From positions 50,343,134 to 50,407,133 of the forward strand of contig CM055098.1 in the NCBI GenBank assembly GCA_029204225.1: a stretch of DNA of 64,000 nucleotides, given 5' to 3'. Source of the DNA: Diphasiastrum complanatum (lineage: Eukaryota > Streptophyta > Lycopodiopsida > Lycopodiales > Lycopodiaceae). Shown piece by piece: positions 33,891 to 46,655 of this stretch (position 1 is its first letter; every line of letters starts with the position of its first letter). Both the position numbers and the translations under genes were made by a program. Below the pieces are notes generated by a model. That model was not told the origin of the DNA, ran no database searches, and saw only the letters and a list, made by a program, of their open reading frames with translations.

Positions 33891-34619
33891 TCTACTGTAC
33901 ATTGATAAAAGGTGTTTTTCATATGTGGAATTCTTCCTGATTTTAAATTCATGGTTACTATCCAAAGTAGCAATGGAATTTAAGGACATAAAAGCCCTCT
34001 GTAAGGCTGTTATTTGCAACAACAACAACCTACTAAAAGGATTAAACAAGAGATTTAATACACAATCTAAGCTTAATTTGATAGAGGGCAGCGTTTGCAG
34101 TTGACGGCAAAATGTGGTTAAAGGTGTAAAGATTCAGCAACCCTAAAACAAAAAAATTTGTCATGCAATCAGAAAATTGAACAGCCCTTATCAATTCAAG
34201 TCCGATCTGATTCAAATGCCTCACCCGATGACCCTGGTACCTCTTATATGACCATGCAACACAGCCAAATGCCCCAAATACTACTTGTGCAATTGTTCCC
34301 AGAGTATCCTCTAACTTACCCAGGTTAACACTAGTCATACTGAGTTACTGACACCAAGTGCTAACCACCAGTTACAGCCTAAACTTACCAAGCTTGTCTT
34401 TAACTAGGCTAGAGACTAACCAATGCAGGCACGCAATAATCGTTTAAGAAAAAACACAAGCTTCGCATAACTCATTAGGTATGTTAGCACGAGAAGCAAA
34501 CTCACCATTATAATGTGGCAAGATTGTGTATATAACAAGTTCATCTCTATTTATCATGCAAACATGCACGAAGACATAACACAATTATTTATTTGCAATG
34601 CAGAGAATTCTTGTTGGAG

Positions 34620-35110
34620 ATAATGTATAATGTAGTGCACATGTGCATGCCATGTGAGGCGACATGGTTGTCTGTCAAATCCTCACTGAAGCATATGAAA
34701 CTAATCACATATAAGTTGGGGCACTCATCCTTAGTTCATCGTGCCCTGGTACCAGATGAACAACGGAATGGCCATGCACTTGGGGATGGGATCCCAATAC
34801 AAAGCATACGTGACCACTGGGGTCAGTTTGACAAGGCATCAGAGCCCACCCCCCTCAAAAGGGGGAGTGGAATAATTTTCTCTCAGTGCTTGCCAAGGGG
34901 AAAGTGCTGGAGGATGTAATGCAGGGTGCACGTGTGAGTGCCACATGAGGCGACATAGTTGTCTCTCAAATCCTCATTAGTCCCATAAGTAAGAAGCATT
35001 CCTGGAACTATCACATATAGGTTGGGGCTCATCCTTAGTTTGTTGTCCTCTAGGCGTTGAGGGGTGGGATCCCAATACGCTGCCCGCTTGACCAGTGGGG
35101 CATTTGAGAA
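34620..35110. repeat. Diverged direct duplication, about 290-bp offset
   Basis: The block GTGCACATGTGCATGCC...GGCGACATGGTTGTCTGTC at 34635 returns at 34926 as GTGCACGTGTGAGTGCC...GGCGACATAGTTGTCTCTC. The later blocks TCACATATAAGTTGGGGC, GGGATCCCAATAC and GACCACTGGGG also recur in the same order. The two copies (about 34620-34830 and 34911-35110) are diverged and flank unrelated sequence. It could be a tandem duplication or two copies of one element. Confidence 0.7.
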
Positions 35111-35692
35111 TTTATCCATGGATCCCAAACACCATTCCATATATAATGGAATGAAATTTCGAATGCAAATGTTCAAACTAAATGTCAAAATTATAATGAA
35201 AGAGTCAATGGAGGAGCGGTCCATCAAGTGTATACTTCATCCATTCAGATGAAACTACTGAGATGCTTAAAGCAGCAAACCATGTGAACCAATCAAGCTT
35301 AAGCAGCCTGATTCCGTGTTTTGGAATATTGAGGAAGATAGAAACATAAATTCCAGGTTCTTCAGATAATTTAGCAATGTCCAACAAACAAAAGTTCCCT
35401 TAAGGAGCTCTGTCTATTTGCTAATCACTCAACTTCTCGCATGAACACACTATGGGGTTCCATGTTCCAATTGAAGCTTCACTTAGTATCACAATAGATT
35501 GAGATCGATTGTGACTGAAACTTATTGCTATATGAGTTACATTGTGCTTCGATGTAGGATGGAGACTTATGCAGTCCCAGTAGTGATAACAGAATTGTAA
35601 ATTGAACTGCACATACCATTATTTCTGCCTTTCAACATGCTATGAACAACAGCTCCAAATCACAAACATAAATTAGAGAGGTAATTAAGTAC

Positions 35693-36901
35693 CTGAAGCT
35701 GATAACCCCTTTGTCATAGACTGTTGGTGTCGCAGAAAAAGCGGCGCCCCTAACATCACAAAACACATCTATGTAAGAACCCTCATATAATGCTGTAAAA
35801 TCAAAAAGCAGAATTGAAAAATGACAAGTTTGCATTTCTAAGGCTCCTCGCTTGAAAACAACATAAGGTTTTGGTCTGTGTAAGAGTACTACAATTGACA
35901 ACTGTATAAGCAATCTTCACTCAAACTTGGAAAAAACAAAATATTGCAAAAGTGAACTCCTGAAAAGGACTTAGTGGTACAAAGCCTTTCAATAGATGAC
36001 ACTTACCAAAAAGTCCAAAAATTAGAAAGTACCTAGCTCTCTCCACCATAACTTCGTGATTTAGGTCTGCACTATGATTAAAGATTAATGTCAACCAGCA
36101 CTTGTAACGGTTCCAAAGATTGTACAATAGATTCCATAATTCTTTGCCGGCAGGTCCATCTTCAGTAGTAAGAGCTTGATTATCACAATCTATTCCAGCA
36201 AATTCATAGTTGATACTGCCGTCGTCCATGAAAACCTTGCAAGTTTCAAAAGACTTGGTCAATACTTTTGCATTTGTCTTCTGCTCCTGATAGCGAGGTA
36301 CATGCTTAGAAAGTCCAATTCGGTCAGTCTGTGCTTTTTCCAATGCTCTGATCAGGATGCTTGCTAAAAAATCAGTACGATGAGAAAAGGCGGCACCAAA
36401 AGCCTCATAAACAAGACTCCAGTCTTGCGCAGTCAGCTTACGAATAAGAGAATGCACTGCTGAGGAACTGTATCGCCCATCAGCCCGACCGAGTTCCCAC
36501 CAATCGTATAAAGCAGATCTCAAATGGTCATACCCCTTTCTAAAGTACGTATACCGATTGCTTATTTGAGATGATAATGTGTAGTTTTTCACAAATAACC
36601 ATCTGCAACCAGCAAAAGGAGAGGTTTGACATAATCAATTGCACAGATCATGACAAAAACTCAGATCCAAGCATTTTCAACAGCAGGAGGTTATCCAACC
36701 TTCAATAGGTCATAAACTCAACCATTTCGCATTGTAATCTTTCTGATCTCTGAGAGCTGGACCAAAAATCAAGGAACAAAAGTTTGGTTTGTTGATTAAG
36801 AGCTCTACAAGAGTTGGATATTTATGATGACTCTGGCCTTGGTCAACTTCACTTGATTCATGTGGCATCCTCAGGTATATCGACTTTTGTAAGCTATCCA
36901 T
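35693..36901 (-). CDS. Unknown multi-exon gene, 5' exons
   Basis: Exon at 36602-36007 (about 198 codons; includes LRSALYDWWELGRADGRYSS, KLTAQDWSLVYEAFGAAFSH and GKELWNLLYNLWNRYKCWL), then 35792-35693 (starts LYEGSYIDVFCDVRGAAFSA, ends GVISFR). The junction phase fits (1 then 2) and splice sites are GTAAGT and TTTTACAG. A likely first exon starts with ATG at 36901 (MDSLQKSIYLRM) and ends near 36723, but joining it to 36602 as drawn makes a TGA, so that junction is unresolved or the gene is damaged. I do not recognise the protein. No transmembrane segment or known motif stands out. It is probably the front of the gene ending at 26689. Confidence 0.55.
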
Positions 36902-38184
36902 TGTATCTTACAGTACTGATCTCATATTTCACCCACTATCCTTTAGCAATCCATTTATAGTTACTAACCAAGATAGAAGGTCCATTTTTCTGACTTTTTT
37001 TTTACATGATAGTGTCATATCAACTAAGAAAATTTTCCTCCAGTACATGTTCAGATTATTTAGATGGGTGCTATGTTTCTCGGGCAGAAATGGCAGTTGA
37101 ATTCGGCAATTCAGTCAGTTAAAAGCGATTTAGATTTATATTAGGTTTTTTTTCTTAATGTTGGTCTTACGCGAGGCCTTCTATTATAGCAAAAAAAATG
37201 CTGGTTTAGGGTCGAAACCTCATTGTAATAATGCAATTACAGCTCTTTATATTGTAGTCTGCAGACTATAATTATCAAGTTCTGTTTGCGAACTTTCGAT
37301 TCCAAAATCACAGATGTTAGGTGCTTGTTGTTAGAAGTTATAACCTAAGAAGATTGAAATTTGAAGAGATATTCAAAATTGTTTTCAAACACATTAGTAG
37401 GTAGACGATCAGCAATCGCAAGACATGGTCACATTGAACGGTCCACACGATGCAAGTTTGTTCTGAAATGCATAGGGGTCAAGCTTTAAGTACTTAGTAG
37501 ACTAATAAAATGAGAGTAACTACTAAAAATATTTCAATTTTCATAGAAAGTACCAACTCCAAATTCAACCTAAAATGTTATTAATGATCCTACAATAGCC
37601 TCCCCCTCCTCAGCATCACTGTCATCCTCCTAGCCATCCTCTGTTGCCTTGTGCAACCATGGCCACCCCCTCCTCAGCATCACTGTCATCCTCTTCCTCC
37701 CCCAATTATTCCTCATCCTGGGGGGTCTCCACCTCTTCTTCTCCCAATAAGCTCCTCGTCGTTGACAACATGAGCTTGTACTCTCTCCTTGCTGCCTTTT
37801 GCGTTTTGCAGCAGACTGAGTGGCAGGCCTTGCACGCAAAAATTGGCAAAGTTTACACATTGTGATACTTGAACTTTGAAAATTGAGCCCTTAAGGTCAT
37901 AAAAGTTAGAACACGGGACAAAGTTGGAACTTGCAAGTAGGAATTAACCTGCAATAAAAAAAGCCTCCTGATGGAGAAATTTATCCATATCCTCCTCCTC
38001 CTATGATCTTGGTGGCAGATCTGGAACCCTTGCTACATCACTTTCATCAAAATCGGCTTACAGAATTTCATGCCTCACGAGCCATGAATCATTGATCACA
38101 ACTCTAGACATTGCAATCTATGATTTAGTGACAATAATATAGTGTACACATACAAAACTACGGATTACTTGGGGTGGCCTCTTG
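36902..38184. other. Spacer with a short direct repeat
   Basis: No gene seen. A 26-bp block (CCCCTCCTCAGCATCACTGT and following) occurs at 37603-37628 and again at 37667-37692, inside a pyrimidine-rich stretch that makes serine- or acidic-coding frames. Confidence 0.45.
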
Positions 38185-38586
38185 CAGTGTTTCCTTCCTA
38201 TTCGGAATCGGTCGAATCGGAATCGGCCAAATCGGCCTATTTGACCTTTACAATACGGTCCTAGGGTTCGCAAAATCGGCGAATCGGTCCTGGGGTTTCA
38301 GAACTCAAATTCTTTTGTAGATCTGTCTAGAATTTAGAATGATAATAGATATCATGATTGAATTATAAGCATTAAAGATTCCAAATTCCAAATATATTAG
38401 GCTTTTCTCGCAACCAAGCATCTGACTCAGAGACTTGAATCGGCCAAATTCCAAGAAAATCTAATTCGGAGATTCGAAAATTCCAAATTCCAAGAAAATC
38501 TGATTTGGAGATTCGAATCGGCCGAATCGGATTCGAACCGGAATGACTACTCTATCAGCATCGAATCGCGATTCAGTGAAACTCTA
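38185..38586. mobile_element. hAT-like MITE 3
   Basis: 402 bp beginning CAGTGTTTC and ending GAAACTCTA (7 of 9 paired), flanked by GCCTCTTG (38177-38184) and GTCTCTTG (38587-38594), an 8-bp target duplication with one mismatch. The interior repeats the word AATCGG/CCGATT many times in both directions and contains GAATCGCGATTC. The terminal form C/TAG-N-GTTTC and 8-bp duplication fit the hAT superfamily. No coding capacity. Confidence 0.7.
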
Positions 38587-38594
38587 GTCTCTTG

Positions 38595-40242
38595 TCAGCT
38601 TGTGCACAAACACCAACTTACGTTTGTAGAGGAGAGTCGTTTGATCAAAGAGAACACATTCCAATCCTTCTCACAATATATTGTTGTGGAGTCATGTGCG
38701 AGGATTTGAATGGAAAACCTCTACAATTTGGGAACATTCCCATGCCTCTCCCACCATAACATGGGGCACAACATACTTGTCCTCGTGAATTCAAGCAGGT
38801 CACCATAAGTGTGTACCATGTGGTAGCATCAAGAAAGACTCAATTAATGTAGGTGTGCCATGTTAGATTACCATGGACAAACTAGGATTCGAACCCAAGA
38901 GCTTCCCTCTATGGGATGGGATGCTCTACCACTAAGCTATCCACCATGTTTGTTGGGTCTCTCTAGAGTGTGGATTATCACTCCAACATGCCATCCCTCC
39001 CTATGATCTTTGTCATGGAACTAGGCCTCCCTCCATAGTGGGAAAGCCATAATGTGCAAAGGATGATAGGGCCACTGCCATCTTTGTCCCTTATTTCCTC
39101 AAGCCTATGAAATTTGAGAATCCAAAATGAAGATTTATCAATGAAGATGGGATGTGAAAAATTGGGGATCAATTAGCATTTAGTATAAATAATTGTGCAC
39201 GACTCAAGTTGCAAGTTTAGTGTCTTATGTAAGCAATGATGGAGACTCACATCATATCCATACAAGGGACTTAGCCACATGAAAGGGGAGGTCGCACAAA
39301 TAAAAGCACCTCCTAACAACAATCATGGCATTATCCTTGTTCATATGTTGGAAATGCGCTACATTCACATCCCTCCCTTAAGCTATCGGCAGCCTCTCAA
39401 GTGCGAGACCCCACTACCAATGCCCCCCCCCCTTACCTCACCCACAACCTCAAACTCACCCTCAGAATCAGATGGACCTTGAGAAAATGTGGAAAGTACA
39501 TGTTGCTACTACAGGGCGCCATGATGCGGAAGATTGTGCTAAACCTATTGCCCAAATGACACAAAATACATTCACGAACTGCATTTTGAAAGTAGAAAAT
39601 TGAGACAAGTTCACACATAGTTCAATGTAGTAGCAATTTGTAAAAATGAGTCCATACTCTAGATCATACATGTGTTACTCCACATACTAGCATAGTTAAA
39701 CTAAAAAAGAACGATAAATGAGCACTCACAAGGTGACAGGTGGGATCACAGATGATCACCTACAATTGAAGGACCAACTGCCTCCTCTACACAACGTCAC
39801 AACAATGATGATCGTGCCTATGAGCAAGTAACAATCTTATAGCCACACAAACATTCGATTGGTGGGGCCACCTGTGTAGCTCGCATCACAATATTTGCAA
39901 GTCAACCTCTTTGTGCCCGAGGTACCATAATTCACAACAATTGGGGCATGATCCCATAAGGATCTCTTAACCTCAGCATGGTAGCTAGTATATGCTCGCT
40001 CTACCCTCTTCAAAATCATGATTCCCCTCTCCTTGCCCCCTTCCTACTCCTTACCTACTCCCTAATACCCTCTCCTAAATACTAACTTCCTAGCTTCTCC
40101 TAAATCTTAACCTAGGTTATAAAGGTTAACACCCTCTTCCTTTGCCTCTTCTTGCTCCAAATTACCTGACCTCTTCTTTCCCCCTAAGTTCTAATCTCTA
40201 ATTCCTTAAGGGTTTTTCTCTTCTCTAGTGATCAATCTCTCC
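38595..40242. other. Spacer, nothing recognised except a tRNA-like sequence
   Basis: Apart from 38870-38948 (listed separately) there is no convincing gene. Frames at 38978-39671 and 39837-40019 are short, lack domains and are probably chance. Confidence 0.4.
38870..38948 (-). mobile_element. tRNA-like sequence, possibly SINE-derived
   Basis: The - strand carries an A box (TAGCTTAGTGG) and a perfect B box (GGTTCGAATCC) at tRNA spacing, with a TCCC/GGGA anticodon-like stem. The acceptor arms do not pair well, so a working tRNA gene is unlikely. The 6-7 bp word ACCATG/CCATGTT lies on both sides and could be a short target duplication. It is not related in sequence to the SINE at 23530 and 51208. 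Confidence 0.5.
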
Positions 40243-40247
40243 CTGCC

Positions 40248-40695
40248 TGTTACAATCCCTGGTTACTGCAAACCTCCAGGTGCCGGTTAACCACAAGAGA
40301 CTGAACGATTCACGTTCCACCCAGCCATAGGACCTAATCCAGGTCCACCCACCGTGCCCTGGCTTGTGACCGTATCAAGCAGGATCCGACTTCCATCCTA
40401 GATGGTGTCCCATACCACCGCCTAGGCTCTCAGCCATCTCCTGCCCCAAGCTAGCATACATCCTAGCCGTGCACATGCTCTCCATCCACCTCCTCCTAGG
40501 TAGATAGAATGGATGGCAAATGAGCCTTCCTCCCCTTGTATACCTCCAAGGAGAGAGACTCCAAGCCATGTGCACTCCTAGATCATGACACGTGGCAACC
40601 ATGTAGGTTCACGAGTCACCGGTCAAGACTACAGGCCCAGTCATCGTCCAGTCTCAAGTCTGGGTTTGGGACCCAAGGAAGTTGGGTCCCTAACA
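40248..40695 (-). mobile_element. Solo LTR (family G)
   Basis: The + strand reads TGTTACAATCC...GGGTCCCTAACA, i.e. an LTR with TGTTA/TAACA ends lying on the - strand. It is bordered by a perfect 5-bp target duplication CTGCC (40243-40247 and 40696-40700) and no internal sequence. It matches the LTR at 28982-29343 and is longer by about 85 bp. This is the classic product of recombination between the two LTRs of one element. Confidence 0.92.
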
Positions 40696-40700
40696 CTGCC

Positions 40701-42689
40701 CTAACTCTCCCCTTGCCCCATCTATCTTCCAATCTCTCTCCCCTTGCCCTATTGCTCCTCCTACCTCTCTCCCCTTTGCTTTGCCCTCCCTTCTCTCCAA
40801 AAGTCACACTACAAGTCACTCAAAACAACAACGTGAATGAGGCCTAAACGGAAGGAAATATTCACCTATTGGGCCACTTTTTGAGCGGACCCAATCTTAT
40901 AAAAATTTTAATTTGCACCAAGCCAAGTTTAATTGGACCCAATTAAACCGACTCGTTGTTCAAACCATGATTCATGTGACATTGGATGGGTGGAAAATTG
41001 TTGCTCATTTACATTGATGGTTGATTTCCCTTAAGATGACTTTGGGCTCCTCATAGTAAAATAAAATGTCAATTATGAAATAAAATGTGAATTGTGAAGT
41101 TTCACAAATCGCTAATTTGAAGGCAACGAATCAAGGATTCAATTCCAAATTGATGTTGGCCAATTCTAATCAACCACAAGCAACAATTGGTCTGCTACAA
41201 AATTGGCTCGAACGGCCAATTCCAGGAGAAGAGCAAGGGAGAGGAGGGAGAAGGAGAAGAGAGGGAAAGGAGTGCGTAGCCATTGGTAAGGGGGGAGAGA
41301 GTGATGATAGGGGAGTGTGGATAGAATAGAGAGAGCGTGAGAGAGTTTAGGGCGTGAACTAGGTATATAAAGTGTAGGGAAGATAAAGAGTGTTAGGAGT
41401 GAACTTAGAGGTTAGGGAGAAGATTAAAGAGGTTAGAAGGGAGCTTTGGAGAGTAGAGAGAAGGAGAGCTAGTAGTTATTGTTAGTATCGAGACGTTTTG
41501 TAGATTTACTTGAAATATAGGCTCTTAGCTTTTCAAACTTAAAAGTTGAGGCTAAAGAAGGGTACAACAGGTCACATGTGAGATAGTAGGAGTAGTTTTT
41601 AATAGGAATAGTTAGATATCAAAACTTACAAACTTAGAACATAGAGTTTAAAGAAATTGAAATAGGATTAAATGAAATCATGATTTATTATTGGGGATCA
41701 AGGTGAAGCCAAGAAATCCCGCTTGGGAACACATGGGAACACTAACTTTAGTGATTGTGCAAAAAAGAGCTGATAAATCCACACACCATATTCGACCTAA
41801 AAAGGAACAAAATCGACCATGAAAAGTAGAAAAGACCTAGTCATTGAAGCAAATTGGCTTACTAGCAGCAGACATCTATTATTTACGTAAATGGGACTTA
41901 GTGTCTCTTGTATTGGGCAACTACTTCAAAGTCTATTCCTGGTTTGCAATCAGTCTTCTTCGTTTATGTCAATCAAGTGAAATATTTTAACAATTATTCT
42001 ATTGCTCTTTTACCCCTTTCAAAAGAGGAGAGGTCAATGGAAATAATTAACAATAGGGGAAACTCATTGCATGATTTGCTTCTCCCATAGTTGCTTGAAA
42101 ATTAAGACATTGACTTCAAACTACTTCAACTATCCACTTGTAAAAATATGTATATGAAGCAAGCCCCACTAATTTTGGGCCTTGACTGTGTTTATGATGA
42201 CAACTTTAGCTTATATTAGTGTTTGTATCAAGATTATGTACCCCCATGACCTCGCATTTCTTTGCTGACAGTCATTGCTATCAATACTTGCCACAGTTTC
42301 TTGTTTTAGGACTCAAAACTTAATGTTTTTCAAGTTTGCACATTTTTTTGTCATGTTAAAACTACTAAAACAATTCTCGAGGAAATGACACGCTCCCTAC
42401 CAAGGACATGATTTGCTTTATGAAGTAATGACTGAGATGAGTTTCACAAGCATTGAAAATGTGCATGATTTAAGAATTGCATTCACGGGGAGGTTCAAGC
42501 AATGACAACGACCCACAAGCACTATGCTTAAGGAAGCTAAGTGAACATTGTAAATTGGAGCTCAAGGGACGGTTCAAGCAAACAAGGCACCGATTGTTGA
42601 GGGTCAAAGTCCAAGTATTCCACCATCATCACCACAAAGGAAATCAATGGAGTAGTAGCCACATTGCAATGCATCTTGAAACCCACAAA
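40701..42689. other. Spacer, nothing recognised
   Basis: Low-complexity pyrimidine-rich sequence to about 40800, purine-rich sequence at 41220-41480, otherwise AT-rich. No domain-bearing frame. Confidence 0.4.
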
Positions 42690-42985
42690 TTCAAATGATG
42701 ACCCAAACTTGCCACGTACTCGAGGTCCAAGTCGGGACATGTCAAATTTTAAGGAGAAGTTTGATGACAAAACTGGTGATGCTTCAATCGATAAGCTAGA
42801 AGTTTGGTTGGATGAATGGGAACAATTTTGAATGTTGAACAAGAGTGATTAAGTGAATGCTTCAGTGACACACTTGGAAGGAATTTGGAATTGCTATCAA
42901 AGTTGAGTATACACCTCCTAATGGGCTCAGCAATAAACGGCTTGCATTGAAGCAAGATTACATGTCTTTACAAAAGGATCCATAT
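42690..42985 (+). pseudogene. Probable Gypsy gag remnant
   Basis: The + strand frame gives TRGPSRDMSNFKEKFDDKTG, DASIDKLEVWLDEWEQF, then with stops THLEGIWNCYQS and IEARLHVFTKGSILVS. The run WLDEWEQF ... HLEG ... W ... EAR has the order of the plant retrotransposon gag domain. It is decayed and too short for a firm assignment. Confidence 0.45.
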
Positions 42986-45745
42986 TAGTATCATAACTTG
43001 GTAATGATAATTTCTTGTATGGACAATGTTAGGCAACTTTTTAAATTTGTTAATAAGCTTCCCTTACTATCTTCCATCCATTGTACTTGCCATCACTAAT
43101 TGTGGTATTGATATCATGGATCTCTCTCATGCATCATTATTTTTATCTACCAAGGACAAGCAGAACTACCTTTTGCACTCATTATACGGCAAAGTTCCTT
43201 TCGTTGTCCTCTGCTATCTTGAAGGTTTGATTATCACCCAATCCCTTCTTTCACAATGATCCAACAATAGAGCTGCTTCCGTTGTCTGCTATCAACAGGT
43301 AGTTAGATTGCATCGGCTGTAGAAAGCTTCACTGCCTAGGAAATAGCCCTTGAATGTAGGAAACTTCACTACCTTGAAAATAGCCTTAGAATAGCCATGC
43401 CTAGATTATCAAGCTCCTAGCAATGTTTAATAAGATTTTCAACCCCATCTTTGATCTTTTCTTCCCTTGTTGGCTAAAATCAAAATTTAATTCTAACTTC
43501 CTACTGATCTTGTTTATTTTCTAAACTCCTCCTATTAGCACCCAAAGTGTATTCCAGATTTCAAAGGCAATGATTGAGTGACATAGATATCGAAGATTTG
43601 CCAAGCTCCTATTGCCACTACCTCATCGTGGCCCAAGAAGGAGACGTTTATTCCTCTTCGCCCATTGTTGTACCAATTGGGAGAAATGCAAGAATCGCTC
43701 TGTGAACTCATTATGATTCTTTGAGAAAAATGACGACATTGCAAAGAGAACACAAAGAACATATCCAAGAATCATTGGTACGAGATGATAATACAAGGAA
43801 ATTCAAGGCCCATAATAAGAAATGATGGCAATAAATAAGAGAACAAAAGAGCTCCGCCAAAAACTCCCACAAGTGGATGCTTTTCATAAGATACAAGCTC
43901 TTGAAAACAAGTCCGAAAAACACATAAGAGAAAATCATGGGCTTCAGTGGTAAGCTGTAATGTGATGAGGACCCCTTTGGCCACAATAATTTCAGCCACA
44001 ATATTAGAGAGACACGTAAAGTCCTCAACATTACACTACTTTGGGTCTTCCATCCACAGGGATGGACAAAACATGGTGGACTAAGATGAGAGTAGACTAG
44101 CTGATGCTAGAAAATGGGGCGTCATGGGCTGTATACAGAAAAATATATAGTTTTTTTTTTGGGGACCTTGCGTTCCGGAACGCAGGGCCCTGGAACATCG
44201 TTCCGACACAACATAGGGACTCCTAGGATACAGTTCCACATACAAACATCTTAAATACATATACTTTCTTTTATACTAGTAACCACACATAGATCTAATA
44301 GTTCTAGTTTTAGTTTCTATTTTCACACAGCATGCTCCCTTGGATGGAATTTTTTATATGTATTTTCACAGTGTCATGGACCATTTTGACACTGGAAAGA
44401 CAAATAAATTCTTCTTTCTTTCTTTCTCCATACCAAGTAGTAAGAGCAAAAGTTGGTTCTTCTCCTCCTACTTTTACTTGTTTTTCCAATGTGTAAAAAG
44501 TCTTTGTCATGCTTAGGAATCCATGTGCCAATTACACGATTTGTGTTGAAATACTCGACATAGTTGTCATGTGTGGATCCAAGTACATCACGCATGCCGA
44601 CTAACTGTATTTAGGTCTAGAATTTAGCAAAAATAGCAATGTCTTACAATATTTGAAACTCAAGTCACAATATCAACAAAAATATTGTGATTTGAGTGTC
44701 AAATACATGTATGTTAATTCAACATATGTTCTTTAGCTCAATTCCTCGAATAATGATATAATCACAACATACAATCAAGCAATTCATTATTATGTATGGA
44801 CTTGTCAAAATAACTTAATTTATAAATTTTCAACTTGCTTCACTAACCCTAACATCATAAGACTAGACTTTTAAAAACCTAATCTTCTAAGTCTAGACTT
44901 GTTGAGACTAAATGGACTCCTAAGGAATGTTAATTTGCCATCCCGAGGTCATTCAATTGATGCATGAGTAAGCAAACCTTTGTTAGTCAAAGGGTATGGT
45001 TATCAACATGGTGAAAGTGTGATTCATTTCAAAATCCAAAGACTCAAGCTTCGTTCCATAGGTGTTCTCCAACTCTTAGAGCTTGGAAACTAAACCCAAT
45101 AAAGATCGTCTCGTATTAAAGCAATCAAAACGTGTACAATACTCTATGCTTTGGATTACACTTCTTGAATTGAGTTTACCGACTTGCTTAAAAAAAGACA
45201 TACCTTGCAAGATTAAAAAATTGAAAAATTGCTAACTAGGCTGTAGCCTGTCATTTCATCATCTATTTGAAAGTAACAAAAAAATGAACATTACTCAATA
45301 TAGTAAATTAAAACTAGTTGAATGAATTTAACAATTTGTCTCAAACAAGAAATAGCGTGCAAAGGTTACACATGAAACCTAGGGTTGATAAAAGTGATAA
45401 CAACAGACAAAGTGAAGATTAAAACAGTTCCATCTTAGATAATAATGAGGAAATGCTACAATAAAAATCATCGCAGGCCACTGAAAGTGGGGAGGAAGGC
45501 CCAGGCTCGAGAGCAAAGCCGCAAACCTTGTGCCTTCTCCTGCGCAATGCCCAAGCATGAGTTTTTTAGATTCTCCAACGACTTACATTTCGTGGAAGTT
45601 TCTAGAAAAATAACCTTCTGCCAAAATTTTCATGTTTACGATTTGGCATGCGAATGTGAATTGTGCTATTTAAGGTAGCTGCAAAATACAAAGGATGAAC
45701 GAGGACTTGGCATTGTGGTAAAAGAAAGACCAAACAAATGTAAAC
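42986..45745. other. Spacer, nothing firm
   Basis: Short frames only. A 16-bp perfect palindrome TGCGTTCCGGAACGCA lies at 44169-44184, next to GGAAC and GTTCC words like those in MITE 1, and may be a relic of that family. The - strand frames at 44310-44595 and 43711-44031 show no domain I know. Confidence 0.4.
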
Positions 45746-46344
45746 CTGGGAAAATTTACAGCTTCATGATTATTCAAGCCTTGCGCTGGTGGGCCAAATC
45801 GCTCCCAAAGATCGTCTACAAACCCTAGAGCGTGCCACCTTTGGCAAGTTTGCATAACTGAGCACAAATCCCTCATTTCCAGCTTCATGAATACATGTGA
45901 GAGCACCTCATCTGGCACTTCAAAAATAGGGCAGCCATCTACTGACCTTGCTTCTTCACTCCACAGAATTCGCGTATTCTGTGACTGCTTATGTACATTC
46001 TTCTGGATCAGCACACCCTCTTCCGCCGATTTTAGGGTATGTCTAAAAACAGAGGGCCTCCTGCGCTTTAAATCACGGGAAATGTCCACTCCCCAGCCAG
46101 GAAACGAGAATGTAAGGCGGAGGGGCATGGTTTCAGATCCAGGGTTGATGGCCTTAATTATGGAGCATGAGGAGGCTGTGATGGATCTAGAAGGTGCTGA
46201 AGGCTTTGCATTAAAAAGATTGTGATTTGTTAAAGAAGCAACTAACACGCTCTCCAAGGCAGCGTCGAGCTCCTCCTCCTCGCTGCCGCAGTGTTCTTCC
46301 TCCATCGCCATCGCCATAAGAGAATACACGAAGGAACTCACCAT
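45746..46344 (-). CDS. F-box protein, first exon
   Basis: Exon from ATG at 46344 (or the Met codons at 46317-46305, which start a conserved-looking acidic segment EEEHCGSEEEELDAALE) to a donor after 45746 (CCCAG/GTTTAC, phase 2). About 199 codons. Residues around 140-185 form an F-box: FEVPDEVLSHVFMKLEMRDL then CSVMQTCQRWHALG and VDDLWERFG. F-box proteins are substrate-recognition subunits of SCF ubiquitin ligases; the F-box binds SKP1. The 140-residue lead has no domain I recognise. The downstream exon or exons, which would carry the substrate-binding part, were not found below 45746 and may lie beyond an unresolved intron, so the gene is partial as annotated. Confidence 0.75.
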
Positions 46345-46606
46345 TCAAATTGAGAATCATAAATATATACAAATTGGTTTCACACTTCAATGGCTCTATT
46401 TTGGAAATTCTAAGAAAAAAGCTCTATTTTGGGAGCCAAAAAAAATGGGGCATAATCACCAAGTTCAATGAAGACTATATCTCTCATGTGTACGTGCCTA
46501 CCTCGTAGCTTGGGTGGTATGGCCATGCAAAGGGCCATCTCCCTTTCAAATTAGGATCATCCTCCCACATCAATGGGCCCCACACCCCCTTCGTGACTCC
46601 TTCGAC

Positions 46607-46610
<4 letters not shown>

Positions 46611-46650
<40 letters not shown>
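46611..46650. repeat. (TC)n microsatellite
   Basis: Twenty TC units, about 270 bp upstream of the F-box start codon. Confidence 0.95.

Positions 46651-46655
<5 letters not shown>

Noticed and set aside
38870-38948. Functional tRNA gene
   Set aside because: A and B boxes are good but the acceptor stem does not pair and the anticodon arm is irregular; kept as a tRNA-like or SINE-derived sequence.
45887-46225. 112-codon + strand frame
   Set aside because: Antisense shadow of the F-box exon.
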